Assembly: GCF_964199965.1 (NCBI RefSeq)
Contig: NZ_CAXMZT010000003.1
Span: 62,001 to 126,000 of the forward strand
Direction: 5' to 3'
DNA: 64,000 bases
Source of the DNA: JAFIFT01 sp020051095
Lineage (GTDB): Bacteria > Pseudomonadota > Gammaproteobacteria > Legionellales > Legionellaceae
Part shown: positions 34,584 to 43,087 of the stretch, one piece after another
Layout: each line of letters begins with the position of its first letter
Position numbering within the stretch: the first letter of the stretch is position 1
Made by a program: the position numbers and the translations under genes
The notes under the pieces: model-generated
Databases searched by the model: none
What the model was told of the DNA's origin: nothing
The model's input: only the letters and a program-made list of their open reading frames with translations

Positions 34584-35660
34584 ATGGATATGAAAACAAC
34601 GTTGCTTGCGTTAAATCGCATTGAAGGAATGGGTCCCAAACGCATCCAAATTTTACAAGCCAATTTGGATCATTTGGCATCCGTGTTTCGTTATAAGCCC
34701 CACCAATTGGAAGCTTGGGGGCTTCCAAGTCGGATTGCCCATGCTATTTCCCAATTTGACTTCAACTTAGTTGAGGAAGACTATACCTGGGCAACACACC
34801 CGAATAACCACCTTCTGACGTGGGATGATGACGCCTACCCTCCCTTGTTAAAAGAAATTGACTCACCACCTCCTGTCATTTATGCCAAAGGCGATCTCAA
34901 TTCCCTTAACCATCCGTGCATTGCTATTGTTGGCAGCCGTAAACCATCCATCCATGGTGAAGAGTATGCTTGGAAGTTTGCTTATGAACTAGCTGGATTA
35001 AATATCGTCATCGCCAGTGGACTGGCATTAGGTATAGATGGTCAAGCACATAGTGGATGCATGGCAAATCAAGGCAAAACAATCGCCGTGATGGCAACGG
35101 GAATAGATAGGATTTATCCTGCTCGTCATCGACAGCTTGCCAAAGAAATTGAAAAAATTGGCTTGATTATTAGTGAATTTCCTTTAAAAAAACCGCCACA
35201 GGCTAGACATTTCCCCCAAAGAAATCGTATAATAAGTGGTTTAGCAATTTCCACTTTGGTTGTTGAGGCAGCATTAAAAAGTGGCTCGCTGATAACAGCA
35301 AGATATGCTTTGGAGCAAAATAGGGATGTTTTAGCAATACCTGGCTCGCTTAAAAATCCAACATCCAAAGGATGCCATTATTTACTACAGCAAGGTGCAA
35401 GATTGGTTACAACTGTGCAAGATATTATCGAAGAACTCAATTTACCAACTAAGCCTTATCAAAAAAATGTAAAGGAACCCTTTATTAAGCTTGCCAAAAC
35501 CCAAGAAAACCTTGTAAAGTGCCTAGGTTTTGATGTTGCTGACGTGGATACGTTATGTCAGAGAAGCGGTCTGTCCCTTGACCTTGTCACGTGTGGATTA
35601 GCCAGTTTAGAAGTGATGGGTCTAGTCAAGTCAGTCCCTGGGGGCTATATAAGGTGTTAA
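34584..35660 (+). CDS. dprA: DNA-processing protein A
   Basis: 358 residues. DprA loads RecA onto incoming single-stranded DNA in natural transformation. The Rossmann-like core has AIVGSRKPS, ASGLALGIDGQAH, GIDRIYPARH and a C-terminal winged-helix DML1-like part (DVDTLCQRSGLSLDLVTCGL). The N-terminal helix-hairpin region covers the first 90 residues. GGAAA upstream supports the start. It is followed after eight bases by smg, then topA, a classical order. Confidence 0.95.
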   Translation: MDMKTTLLALNRIEGMGPKRIQILQANLDHLASVFRYKPHQLEAWGLPSRIAHAISQFDFNLVEEDYTWATHPNNHLLTWDDDAYPPLLKEIDSPPPVIYAKGDLNSLNHPCIAIVGSRKPSIHGEEYAWKFAYELAGLNIVIASGLALGIDGQAHSGCMANQGKTIAVMATGIDRIYPARHRQLAKEIEKIGLIISEFPLKKPPQARHFPQRNRIISGLAISTLVVEAALKSGSLITARYALEQNRDVLAIPGSLKNPTSKGCHYLLQQGARLVTTVQDIIEELNLPTKPYQKNVKEPFIKLAKTQENLVKCLGFDVADVDTLCQRSGLSLDLVTCGLASLEVMGLVKSVPGGYIRC

Positions 35661-35667
35661 TACGATA

Positions 35668-36102
35668 ATGAAAACTCAATTATTTAACGACTTAATGTTG
35701 TTGTTTAAACAACAGTTTAAAGATTTCGCGGAATTCGTTGATATTCAACCGCCTACTTTGTCGCAAGATAATGTGGAACCGGCCAAAGAAGATGAAAATC
35801 CCGTTGTCGTCATTAAGGAAGCTAACCCCACCTCTACTCGAGTATACACGCCCGAAGAGCTCATGCGTTTTACCAAAGCAAGTCATCAATTCCTCGTTCG
35901 ACTCCACAAGATGGGTATTTTTTCTCCCGACTATGTTGAAATGGTTATTAATCATCTATTAATATCCGGGTCGAAAGTAATTTCTCTGGGCGAAACGAAG
36001 TGGTTTGTGCGCGATTTTATTCGCGAAGAATTATCCGATCATCAACTCGCCTTTCTTGATCTTGTGCTATATCAAAAAGAAGACCAAGTTTCAATTCAAT
36101 AA
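35668..36102 (+). CDS. smg: Smg family protein (DUF494)
   Basis: 144 residues, cytoplasmic. Matches the Smg/DUF494 family by length, position between dprA and topA, and C-terminal EELSDHQLAFLDLVL. Function is not established in the family. There are eight bases from dprA and 18 to topA, so it is likely in one operon with them. Confidence 0.88.
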   Translation: MKTQLFNDLMLLFKQQFKDFAEFVDIQPPTLSQDNVEPAKEDENPVVVIKEANPTSTRVYTPEELMRFTKASHQFLVRLHKMGIFSPDYVEMVINHLLISGSKVISLGETKWFVRDFIREELSDHQLAFLDLVLYQKEDQVSIQ

Positions 36103-36120
36103 AATTTAAGGTTTGTTGGT

Positions 36121-38412
36121 ATGACTAAACATTTGGTAGTTGTCGAATCACCTGCTAAAGCAAAAACCATTCAAAAATATTTAGGCAAAGACTATCAGGT
36201 TCTAGCCTCCTATGGCCATGTCCGTGATTTACCCGCGAAAAAAGGGTCGGTTGACCCCGAGCATGATTTTGCCATGACTTACATCCCCATTGATCGAAAT
36301 GTGCGGCATATCGATAGCATTGCCAAAGCGTTAAAACAATCGGACAGTCTTTTACTCGCAACTGACCCGGACCGCGAAGGGGAAGCGATTTCTTGGCATA
36401 TATTTAAGTTGATGGAAAATAAAAAATTGCTGCAAAATAAAACCGTCCAGCGGATTTTCTTTAACGAAATCACGAAATCTGCTATCCAAGAGGCGATTGA
36501 TCATCCTCGTGCTATTTCCATGGATTTGGTCAATGCACAACAAGCGAGAAGAGCCCTGGATTATCTAGTCGGCTTTAATTTATCGCCCTTACTGTGGAAA
36601 AAAATTCGCCGAGGATTATCCGCCGGCCGCGTGCAAAGCCCCGCCTTGCGTTTAATTGTTGAGCGTGAAGAAGAAATTGAAAAATTTAAGGCCGAAGAAT
36701 ACTGGAAAGTCATCGCTCGTTGTCACGAAAGCAATATCGATTTTGAAGCGCGCCTGACTCAATATAAAGGTGAAAAATTAAAGCAATTTTCTATCTGCCA
36801 GCAAGATGAAGCTGAAAACGTGCGCGATCTCCTGCTAAAAGCCGCCAACGGCCAATTAGTTGTCGATACCATTGAAAAGAAACAAAGAAAGCGCCGACCA
36901 TCTCCTCCTTTCATTACCTCTACCCTCCAACAAGAAGCAGCGAGAAAGCTTGGATTCACCGCTCGAAAAACCATGATGGTCGCTCAACAACTCTATGAGG
37001 GAATTGACATTGGCAGTGGTACGGTTGGTTTGATCTCTTACATGAGGACAGACTCTGTTAGTTTATCCAAAGAAGCCATTGATGATATTCGCCAGCACAT
37101 CAGCAAGCGCTATAGCAAAGCACACTTGCCTGATGAGCCGAGATTGTATAAAACGAAATCCAAAAATGCGCAAGAAGCCCATGAAGCAATTCGCCCAACA
37201 TCCATCCAACAAACACCAACGATTCTAAAACAATCGCTCAATGTGGATCAACTGAAGCTCTATACGCTTATTTGGCAGCGAACCCTAGCAAGTCAGATGG
37301 AGGATGCCATATTAGATACAGTGGCAGTGGACATGCTTTGTGGTGACCTAGGCATTTTTAGGGCCAATGGTTCTTCCATTGTGTTTCCCGGATTTTTGGA
37401 TGTGTATGAAGAAGGCCGGGATGACAGCAAAGAGGAATCGGAGACTGGACTATTACCCACGTTAACTGAAAAGCAGCCAGTCAAACTCTTGGGAATCGAT
37501 GCAAGTCAACATTTCACAGAGCCGCCTCCCCGATACTCTGAAGCAACGCTGGTTAAAGCCCTTGAAGAGTGTGATATTGGCAGACCATCGACTTATGCCA
37601 CTATCATTCATACGCTGCAACAAAGAGAGTATGTTATTGTTGATAAAAAGCGGTTTATTCCGACTGATGTGGGTCGCATTGTCAATCGATTTTTAACCAA
37701 TTATTTTACACAATATGTTGACTATCAATTCACCGCGCAACTCGAAGATAAACTCGATGCCATTTCAAGAGGAGAGCGTGACTGGATACCTGTTTTAGAA
37801 GAGTTTTGGTCTCCTTTTATCCAAAAAATTGAGCAAACCGATGAACAAGTCCAGCGCAAAGATGTCACGACCGAAAACCTGGATGAGCCCTGTCCAAAAT
37901 GCGGTAAAATATTAGCGATTCGCTTAGGAAAACGTGGACGATTTATTGGCTGCACCGGGTATCCTGACTGCGATTTCACCAAAAACTTAAGCCCAGAAGG
38001 TGAGAGTGAACAACAAACTGAAATTTTGCCCGATCGCCAATGTCCTCAGTGTCAACACCCATTGCAAATCAAAACCGGAAAATATGGCAAATTTGTTGGA
38101 TGCAGCAACTATCCGAATTGTACCTATATTGAGCCATTAGAAAAACCCAATGACACCGGTGTTACTTGCCCATCTTGTTACAAAAACACGATTCTGCAAC
38201 GAAAATCAAGACGTGGTAAGCTGTTCTATTCTTGTGGAGGCTACCCCAATTGCAAATACGCCTTATGGAATGAACCAGTCGATAAACCTTGTCCACAATG
38301 CGCATGGCCTATTTTAACCATCAAAGAAACGAAACGCTCCGGGAAGCAGTTGATATGCCCCAAAGAAGGGTGCAACTATAAAGAATCAATCAGTGAAGAT
38401 AATGAAGATTAA
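36121..38412 (+). CDS. topA: DNA topoisomerase I
   Basis: 763 residues, type IA enzyme that relaxes negative supercoils. Toprim domain VVESPAKAKTIQKYLG and DPDREGEAI, nucleophile Tyr near residue 307 in LISYMRTDS, and C-terminal zinc ribbons. Four Cys4-like units are visible: CPKC...CTGYPDC, CPQC...CSNYPNC, CPSC...CGGYPNC and CPQC...CPKEGC. Length is shorter than E. coli (865) because the tail after the zinc ribbons is short. Start at ATG with TAAGG upstream. Last gene of the dprA-smg-topA group. Confidence 0.97.
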   Translation: MTKHLVVVESPAKAKTIQKYLGKDYQVLASYGHVRDLPAKKGSVDPEHDFAMTYIPIDRNVRHIDSIAKALKQSDSLLLATDPDREGEAISWHIFKLMENKKLLQNKTVQRIFFNEITKSAIQEAIDHPRAISMDLVNAQQARRALDYLVGFNLSPLLWKKIRRGLSAGRVQSPALRLIVEREEEIEKFKAEEYWKVIARCHESNIDFEARLTQYKGEKLKQFSICQQDEAENVRDLLLKAANGQLVVDTIEKKQRKRRPSPPFITSTLQQEAARKLGFTARKTMMVAQQLYEGIDIGSGTVGLISYMRTDSVSLSKEAIDDIRQHISKRYSKAHLPDEPRLYKTKSKNAQEAHEAIRPTSIQQTPTILKQSLNVDQLKLYTLIWQRTLASQMEDAILDTVAVDMLCGDLGIFRANGSSIVFPGFLDVYEEGRDDSKEESETGLLPTLTEKQPVKLLGIDASQHFTEPPPRYSEATLVKALEECDIGRPSTYATIIHTLQQREYVIVDKKRFIPTDVGRIVNRFLTNYFTQYVDYQFTAQLEDKLDAISRGERDWIPVLEEFWSPFIQKIEQTDEQVQRKDVTTENLDEPCPKCGKILAIRLGKRGRFIGCTGYPDCDFTKNLSPEGESEQQTEILPDRQCPQCQHPLQIKTGKYGKFVGCSNYPNCTYIEPLEKPNDTGVTCPSCYKNTILQRKSRRGKLFYSCGGYPNCKYALWNEPVDKPCPQCAWPILTIKETKRSGKQLICPKEGCNYKESISEDNED

Positions 38413-38427
38413 GTAGGGAACATCATC

Positions 38428-39777
38428 GTGAAATTTGATTTACTCGTCCTGGGTGGTGGCAGTGGCGGAATGGCCGCTGCCACAAGGGCCGCACAGTATG
38501 GTGCGACTGTGGGGTTAATTGAACCCTCTTTCCTTGGCGGAACATGTGTTAATTTAGGCTGTGTTCCCAAAAAAGTCATGTATAACGCAGCCATCATAGC
38601 CGAGTATGCACACAAAGCCCCCGATTACGGCTTCTCCCCAATGCCAGTTTCTCTCAATTGGTCAAATTTAGTCGAAAATCGGGAAGCTTACATCCAGCGA
38701 CTACGGAGTATTTATGCAAAGCGCTTTGACCATGACAAATTGACTTTAATCCAAGGCTATGGTCAATTTCTCTCTGCCAACGACATCCAAGTCGAAAACC
38801 ACACTTATACTGCCGATCATATTCTAATTGCCACCGGTGGTCATCCTACCATGCCAGCAGACATGAAAGGAATTGAACATGCCATCAGCTCAGATGGCTT
38901 TTTCGCACTCAGCAAACAACCGAAGAAAGTAGCCATCGTTGGTAGCGGATATATCGGCATTGAGATCGCCGGCGTACTTAACACGTTGGGAACGGAAGTG
39001 CACATCATCATGCGTGGCAGTTGCCCGTTAAGCCGCTTTGATTTAAGCATCGGCCAACAACTTCAAGCGATTATGACAGAACAAGGCGTTAACTTTCATG
39101 CCAATCACCAAGTCACCGCTGTTGAGTTAACCCCTGAAGGCCTTAAGGGTGTCATATGTCATGATAAAACGGTTGTTACGGATTGCGATGAAGTGATATT
39201 CGCAATTGGCAGAACCCCTAATAGCAAAAGTATCCATGCTGAATCTGTTGGCATCGCTCTGGATGAGCATCATTTAGTGATTGTTGACGAGAAACAAAAT
39301 ACCAATATCAAGGGTATTTATGCCATTGGCGATGTAACCAATGCGCCAGCGTTAACCCCTGTCGCTATAGCAGCTGGCCGTCGACTCATGGATAGGCTGT
39401 TTGGGCAGCAGGCCCATGCTCAATTAGATTATCACAACATTTGTTCCGTTGTCTTTTCTCATCCCCCCATTGGAACTGTGGGATTAACAGAAAAACAGGC
39501 CATTGAGCAATATGGGCAAGATGCGGTAACCATTTATCAAACCCGATTCAATCCTTTATTTGATGCACTAAGTGAGCACAAAACTCCCACTTTAATGAAG
39601 ATGATAACCGTTGGCCAAACTGAGAAAGTAGTCGGATTACACATGATTGGCTACCAAGTGGACGAAATTCTGCAAGGGTTTGGTGTCGCTATCAAAATGG
39701 GGGCAACAAAAGCAGATTTCGACAACACCGTTGCTATTCACCCAACCAGCGCCGAAGAGCTAGTTACCATGACCTAG
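38428..39777 (+). CDS. gor: Glutathione-disulfide reductase
   Basis: 449 residues, GTG start with TAGGGAAC upstream. FAD site GGGSGGMAAATRAA, redox-active pair in GGTCVNLGCVPKK, NAD(P) site IVGSGYIGIE with downstream MRGS, and C-terminal catalytic HPTSAEELVT. Reduces oxidised glutathione with NADPH. The CVNLGC plus VPKK sequence separates it from lipoamide or mercuric reductases. Fifteen bases after topA on the same strand. Confidence 0.94.
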   Translation: MKFDLLVLGGGSGGMAAATRAAQYGATVGLIEPSFLGGTCVNLGCVPKKVMYNAAIIAEYAHKAPDYGFSPMPVSLNWSNLVENREAYIQRLRSIYAKRFDHDKLTLIQGYGQFLSANDIQVENHTYTADHILIATGGHPTMPADMKGIEHAISSDGFFALSKQPKKVAIVGSGYIGIEIAGVLNTLGTEVHIIMRGSCPLSRFDLSIGQQLQAIMTEQGVNFHANHQVTAVELTPEGLKGVICHDKTVVTDCDEVIFAIGRTPNSKSIHAESVGIALDEHHLVIVDEKQNTNIKGIYAIGDVTNAPALTPVAIAAGRRLMDRLFGQQAHAQLDYHNICSVVFSHPPIGTVGLTEKQAIEQYGQDAVTIYQTRFNPLFDALSEHKTPTLMKMITVGQTEKVVGLHMIGYQVDEILQGFGVAIKMGATKADFDNTVAIHPTSAEELVTMT

Positions 39778-39866
39778 TCCCCTTTCCGCTGGACAGGTTT
39801 GATCAATATCTTGAAATGTGCTTTACTAGGGCGTTTCTCATTCCATTCCGTCTTAAGGAGCCCTTC

Positions 39867-40070
39867 TTGACGAAATTATTTGTGATTATTGTCATGTTTG
39901 TGATTTTATTCGCCCTAGGTAGCGGGTTATATTACCTTGTGCATGACGCTGGGCAAAGCAAACGCACCGTTAAAGCATTAAGTTGGCGAATTGGCTTATC
40001 ACTCGCATTATTTTTATTTCTGTTTATCGCTTATATTTTAGGATGGATTCATCCGCATAATCTAACCTAA
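39867..40070 (+). CDS. Twin transmembrane protein (DUF2909-like)
   Basis: 67 residues. TTG at 39867 is chosen because AAGGAG (39855-39860) lies six bases upstream; an upstream in-frame start at 39816 has no support and gives an odd N-terminus. Two membrane segments: LFVIIVMFVILFALGSGLYYLV and IGLSLALFLFLFIAYILGWI, with the charged loop SKRTVKALSWRIG. Size, loop and the ending HPH match a small inner-membrane family that often lies near cytochrome oxidase genes, which are not present here. Confidence 0.8.
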   Translation: MTKLFVIIVMFVILFALGSGLYYLVHDAGQSKRTVKALSWRIGLSLALFLFLFIAYILGWIHPHNLT

Positions 40071-40086
40071 TCGCTGTCGTAACCCA

Positions 40087-40249
40087 AGGGCGTGTCCTCA
40101 TTTCATTAATTGAAGCGAAAATGTGAATAATTGAGCGCCAAAATGACTTTGAATGAGGCGAATAGATCATTCTATTTAACGAATTCAAAGTTATTTTGAT
40201 GCCAATTAGGCAGATTTGCAGCCTATTAATGGAATGAGGACACGCCTAA
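40087..40249. mobile_element. Full-size GGCGTGTCC-ended MITE-like element
   Basis: AGGGCGTGTCCTCATTTCAT at the left (40087-) is inverted at the right as GGAATGAGGACACGCC (to 40246), giving about 24-bp inverted ends. Inside are a further imperfect palindrome (GAATAATTGAGCGCCAAAA ... region) and no coding capacity. The ends resemble insertion-sequence ends, so a parental IS elsewhere is likely. The stop codon of the minus-strand 40246 gene (TAG) lies on the element's right edge. Confidence 0.85.
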
Positions 40250-41652
40250 CTAGTAATTGATAAGTTAATCGTATTTTGCGCCATTTTTGCTTGAATTTCA
40301 GCGATAATCATGTCTGCATCAAGCATGTTGCTTAAGATTTCTTTTGAGGTAAAACTGCTGAGTGTAAAATTGAGCGTCCCTTTCTGATGGTTAACTTCAT
40401 TTTTGGAAATAAATTTCTTTACCCGCTTTATCGTATTTTCTAAGCCTTGCTCATCTGCCATGGGTAGTAAGAAGAAGAAATTATTATCGTCTCTTGCTGA
40501 CAAGTCACTTTTGCGAATCACTTCGCGAAGATGGGTAAATAACAGTCCCATCGATTTGTCATGCTTAGTAAAGCTCTCAGAATCCATCAAATCAAAATCA
40601 TTCAGAAGCTTAATTTGCAGTAGTGCAAAATAGATGGTTTCATAGCGTTGACACAACTTGCTGAACCAACTGACCATTGACATAAAGGATTGATAGTCAA
40701 CTACCCTAAATTGCTGCTCAAAGGAACGATACAAATCCCTATCTAAACCACAGACCACTTGTTGTCCACGCGTGGTTATCATGTAATCGTATAAATGACG
40801 CGTCATGAGATCATTGGCATGCGCACTTCGATGACAAACTAGACAAGTTAAAATTAACTCGGACTGAGAAAAGAAATGGCCACATGCATGACACATTTTA
40901 TCTTGCTTAGGTTTATCGTAGTCAATCCCAATGTTTATTAGACGGGCGTGGCATCGGGTACAAATTAATCGCTCCTCACGTAAAAACTCCGGGACAGGCG
41001 CAATGTTTCCACATAAATAGCAGTGCACAAATTGTTGATCTTTGATGTCAATCGACTGGCAGCTTGGACAGCAATGTTTAATATTTAAAAACCCTGAATT
41101 ACAAGAAGAACAGGTTTGAATTTCATCGATCAGTTGTCCTGTCACCAGTAAATCTCTCACCACTAAATCCTGAAGAAATTGCCAAATATCGACTATTTTT
41201 TCCTTACTCAGTAACATTTCAACTAACGGATAATAGAATATTTGCGGGGTAATATGTTCTATCAAACCGTGGATTCGTTTATTCGGTCGGGTAAATAGAT
41301 AACTTAATAATAGGCACTCCGCGGATAGGCTTCCAGAATAACTATAATGCAATCGGTCTATCCTCTCGTATATCTGTTCTATCATGCGGTACATTGATTC
41401 ATCCGCGGGACCATCGTAAAGAGATTCTTGCCAATCTAGTTCAATATCGCCTAAATAAAATACGGGAATTAATTGAAAAGCCGTTTGTGCACGAATGGAT
41501 TGTAGCGGCTCTAACCAATTATTATCCTTAGGTTGGCTAACAATGATTGCCTTAGACTCTAATGGAATAGCAGAAAGTTTGGCATACGATTTAATATTAG
41601 GCGTTAATTTAAATAATTTAGGTTTATCCCCAAAAATTGATAGGATTTCCAT
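40246..41652 (-). CDS. Zinc-ribbon (TackOD1-like) protein with degenerate GGDEF domain
   Basis: 468 residues. Residues 1-150 look like a degenerate receiver. A cysteine-rich middle (about 180-285) has repeated pairs: CSSCNSG, CCPSC, CYLCGN, CTRCHA, CHACGH and CLVCHR, i.e. several zinc ribbons, similar to the TackOD1 output domain. The C-terminus (about 305-465) is GGDEF-like in layout (SDLSARDDNNFFFLLPM), but the active-site loop reads DDNNF, so it cannot be a cyclase. It would be a signalling scaffold. Transcribed alone. The stop codon lies on a palindromic element edge. Confidence 0.75.
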   Translation of the reverse strand: MEILSIFGDKPKLFKLTPNIKSYAKLSAIPLESKAIIVSQPKDNNWLEPLQSIRAQTAFQLIPVFYLGDIELDWQESLYDGPADESMYRMIEQIYERIDRLHYSYSGSLSAECLLLSYLFTRPNKRIHGLIEHITPQIFYYPLVEMLLSKEKIVDIWQFLQDLVVRDLLVTGQLIDEIQTCSSCNSGFLNIKHCCPSCQSIDIKDQQFVHCYLCGNIAPVPEFLREERLICTRCHARLINIGIDYDKPKQDKMCHACGHFFSQSELILTCLVCHRSAHANDLMTRHLYDYMITTRGQQVVCGLDRDLYRSFEQQFRVVDYQSFMSMVSWFSKLCQRYETIYFALLQIKLLNDFDLMDSESFTKHDKSMGLLFTHLREVIRKSDLSARDDNNFFFLLPMADEQGLENTIKRVKKFISKNEVNHQKGTLNFTLSSFTSKEILSNMLDADMIIAEIQAKMAQNTINLSITS

Positions 41653-41750
41653 ATAATAATCCAGGATTTTAGCCGGTTTATTATATAAATATAGCTCATT
41701 TCTGAACCTTCTGACTACACGAATATCATTTTAAGCACCCTTCCAATTCC

Positions 41751-41825
41751 AGGAATTTAGATTAACTAAATGACCGAATTAAAAACGCTTTTTAACAAAA
41801 AGATTGAGCGTTTTTCATTAGTCCT
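41751..41825. repeat. Partial AGGACTTATGAAAAAC-type element
   Basis: AATTTAGATTAACTAAATGACC, then GAATTAAAAACGCTTTTTAAC and GCGTTTTTCATTAGTCCT match the right two-thirds of the complete copy at 48375-48496. The left end is missing. Lies just upstream of the ispB promoter. Confidence 0.75.
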
Positions 41826-41839
41826 CTAAGACATCGATC

Positions 41840-41868
41840 TTGACAAGCTAGTGCCACCACCGTAGCAT
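41840..41868 (+). promoter_or_regulatory. Sigma-70-like promoter for ispB
   Basis: TTGACA at 41840-41845, 17 bases of spacer, TAGCAT at 41863-41868. The start codon at 41907 lies about 30 bases past the expected transcription start. Seen by eye only. Confidence 0.5.
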
Positions 41869-41906
41869 GGCATCATTATGCTTACCTGTACCAAAGAGGC
41901 TTGCAA

Positions 41907-42875
41907 ATGACCATTGATAGCATCCGTGCTTTAGTCAGTGAAGATTTTGACGCTGTGAATACACTAATTATCAATAATCTTCAATCACAAATTGGGCTGA
42001 TTGATGATCTATCCAATCACATCATTAGCAGTGGCGGAAAACGATTACGTCCATTAATCGTGCTCCTATCTGCCCATGCCTGCAATTATAAAGGCGGGTA
42101 TCATATTCCCCTTGCCGCCATGGTTGAATTTTTTCATACTGCCACCCTGCTCCATGATGATGTTGTCGATGAGTCGACTTTAAGACGTGGTCAAGAAACC
42201 GCAAATGAAATATGGGGGAGTAAAGCTAGCATTTTAGTCGGGGACTATCTATTCACTCAGTCCGTCAAACTCATGGTAGATACCGGTGTGCAATCCGTTC
42301 TTAAATTGATGGCCTCATCGTCCCATGAAATTACCCGTGGTGAAGTGAAACAACTAGTCTATCGGAACAACCCAAATCTAGAGCTTGATACCTATTTTGA
42401 CATCATCAAGTCAAAGACCTCCGTTTTATTTGCCGCATCGGCTTGCATCGGTGCATTGATTAGCCAACAACCCCCTGCGATTGAACGGGCGATGTATGAA
42501 TACGGATTGCATCTTGGTAATGCGTTTCAAATGGTCGATGATGCCTTAGATTATTGCGCGGACTCACAACAACTTGGTAAAAATATTGGGGACGATTTAG
42601 CAGATGGAAAGGCCACCATGCCTTTAATCCATGCCTACCGTACGGGCACCCCTGCCCATCGTGAATTAATCGAGGAAAGCCTAAAACTCGGGCAAGTTGA
42701 AAACTTGTCAGCAATTCAAGAAGCCTTGGAAGCAACAAACGCTATCCAATATACGCTTGATTATGCGCGAAGCGAAATTGATACAGCTATCAATACACTG
42801 TTAGTTTTGCCGGATAGTCATCATAAAAGGGCACTGATTGATCTTGCGATGTTTGCTGTCAATCGAACCCATTAA
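41907..42875 (+). CDS. ispB: Octaprenyl diphosphate synthase
   Basis: 322 residues from ATG 41907, with AGAGG upstream; the frame's TTG at 41901 is less likely. Trans-polyprenyl synthase: first Asp-rich motif LLHDDVVDESTLRRG, second MVDDALDY. It makes the isoprenoid side chain of ubiquinone. Chain length is inferred from family resemblance to IspB. Monocistronic, with a partial palindromic element and a promoter before it and two repeat fragments after. Confidence 0.93.
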   Translation: MTIDSIRALVSEDFDAVNTLIINNLQSQIGLIDDLSNHIISSGGKRLRPLIVLLSAHACNYKGGYHIPLAAMVEFFHTATLLHDDVVDESTLRRGQETANEIWGSKASILVGDYLFTQSVKLMVDTGVQSVLKLMASSSHEITRGEVKQLVYRNNPNLELDTYFDIIKSKTSVLFAASACIGALISQQPPAIERAMYEYGLHLGNAFQMVDDALDYCADSQQLGKNIGDDLADGKATMPLIHAYRTGTPAHRELIEESLKLGQVENLSAIQEALEATNAIQYTLDYARSEIDTAINTLLVLPDSHHKRALIDLAMFAVNRTH

Positions 42876-42890
42876 CTTTTCATGCCTGGG

Positions 42891-43011
42891 CCTTCTTTCA
42901 TTTTCCCTTCTCCCCAGACATGGGGAGAAGGCACCCAACGGGGGGATGAGGGGTTGCTGAATCGAAATGAGTATTTTGATGTGTTGCATTTTGAATGAAC
43001 ACGGGTATATT
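42891..43011. repeat. Hairpin repeat copy fused to one end of the ATATACCCGTGATCATTC element
   Basis: 42891-42991 carries CCTTCTTTCATTTTCCC, the CTTCTCCCCAGACATGGGGAGAAG palindrome, then GGGGGGATGAGGGGTTGC as in the tandem units. It is truncated, and continues at 42989-43011 with TTTTGAATGAACACGGGTATAT, the inverted end of the element at 30219-30385. Fusion of two families, likely by insertion and deletion. Confidence 0.75.
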
Positions 43012-43087
43012 CATTCTTCAAAGTGAATAGTGGCATTTTTAGAAAATTTGGCTATGATCTTAAGTATATCATCTATAAGGAAATATC

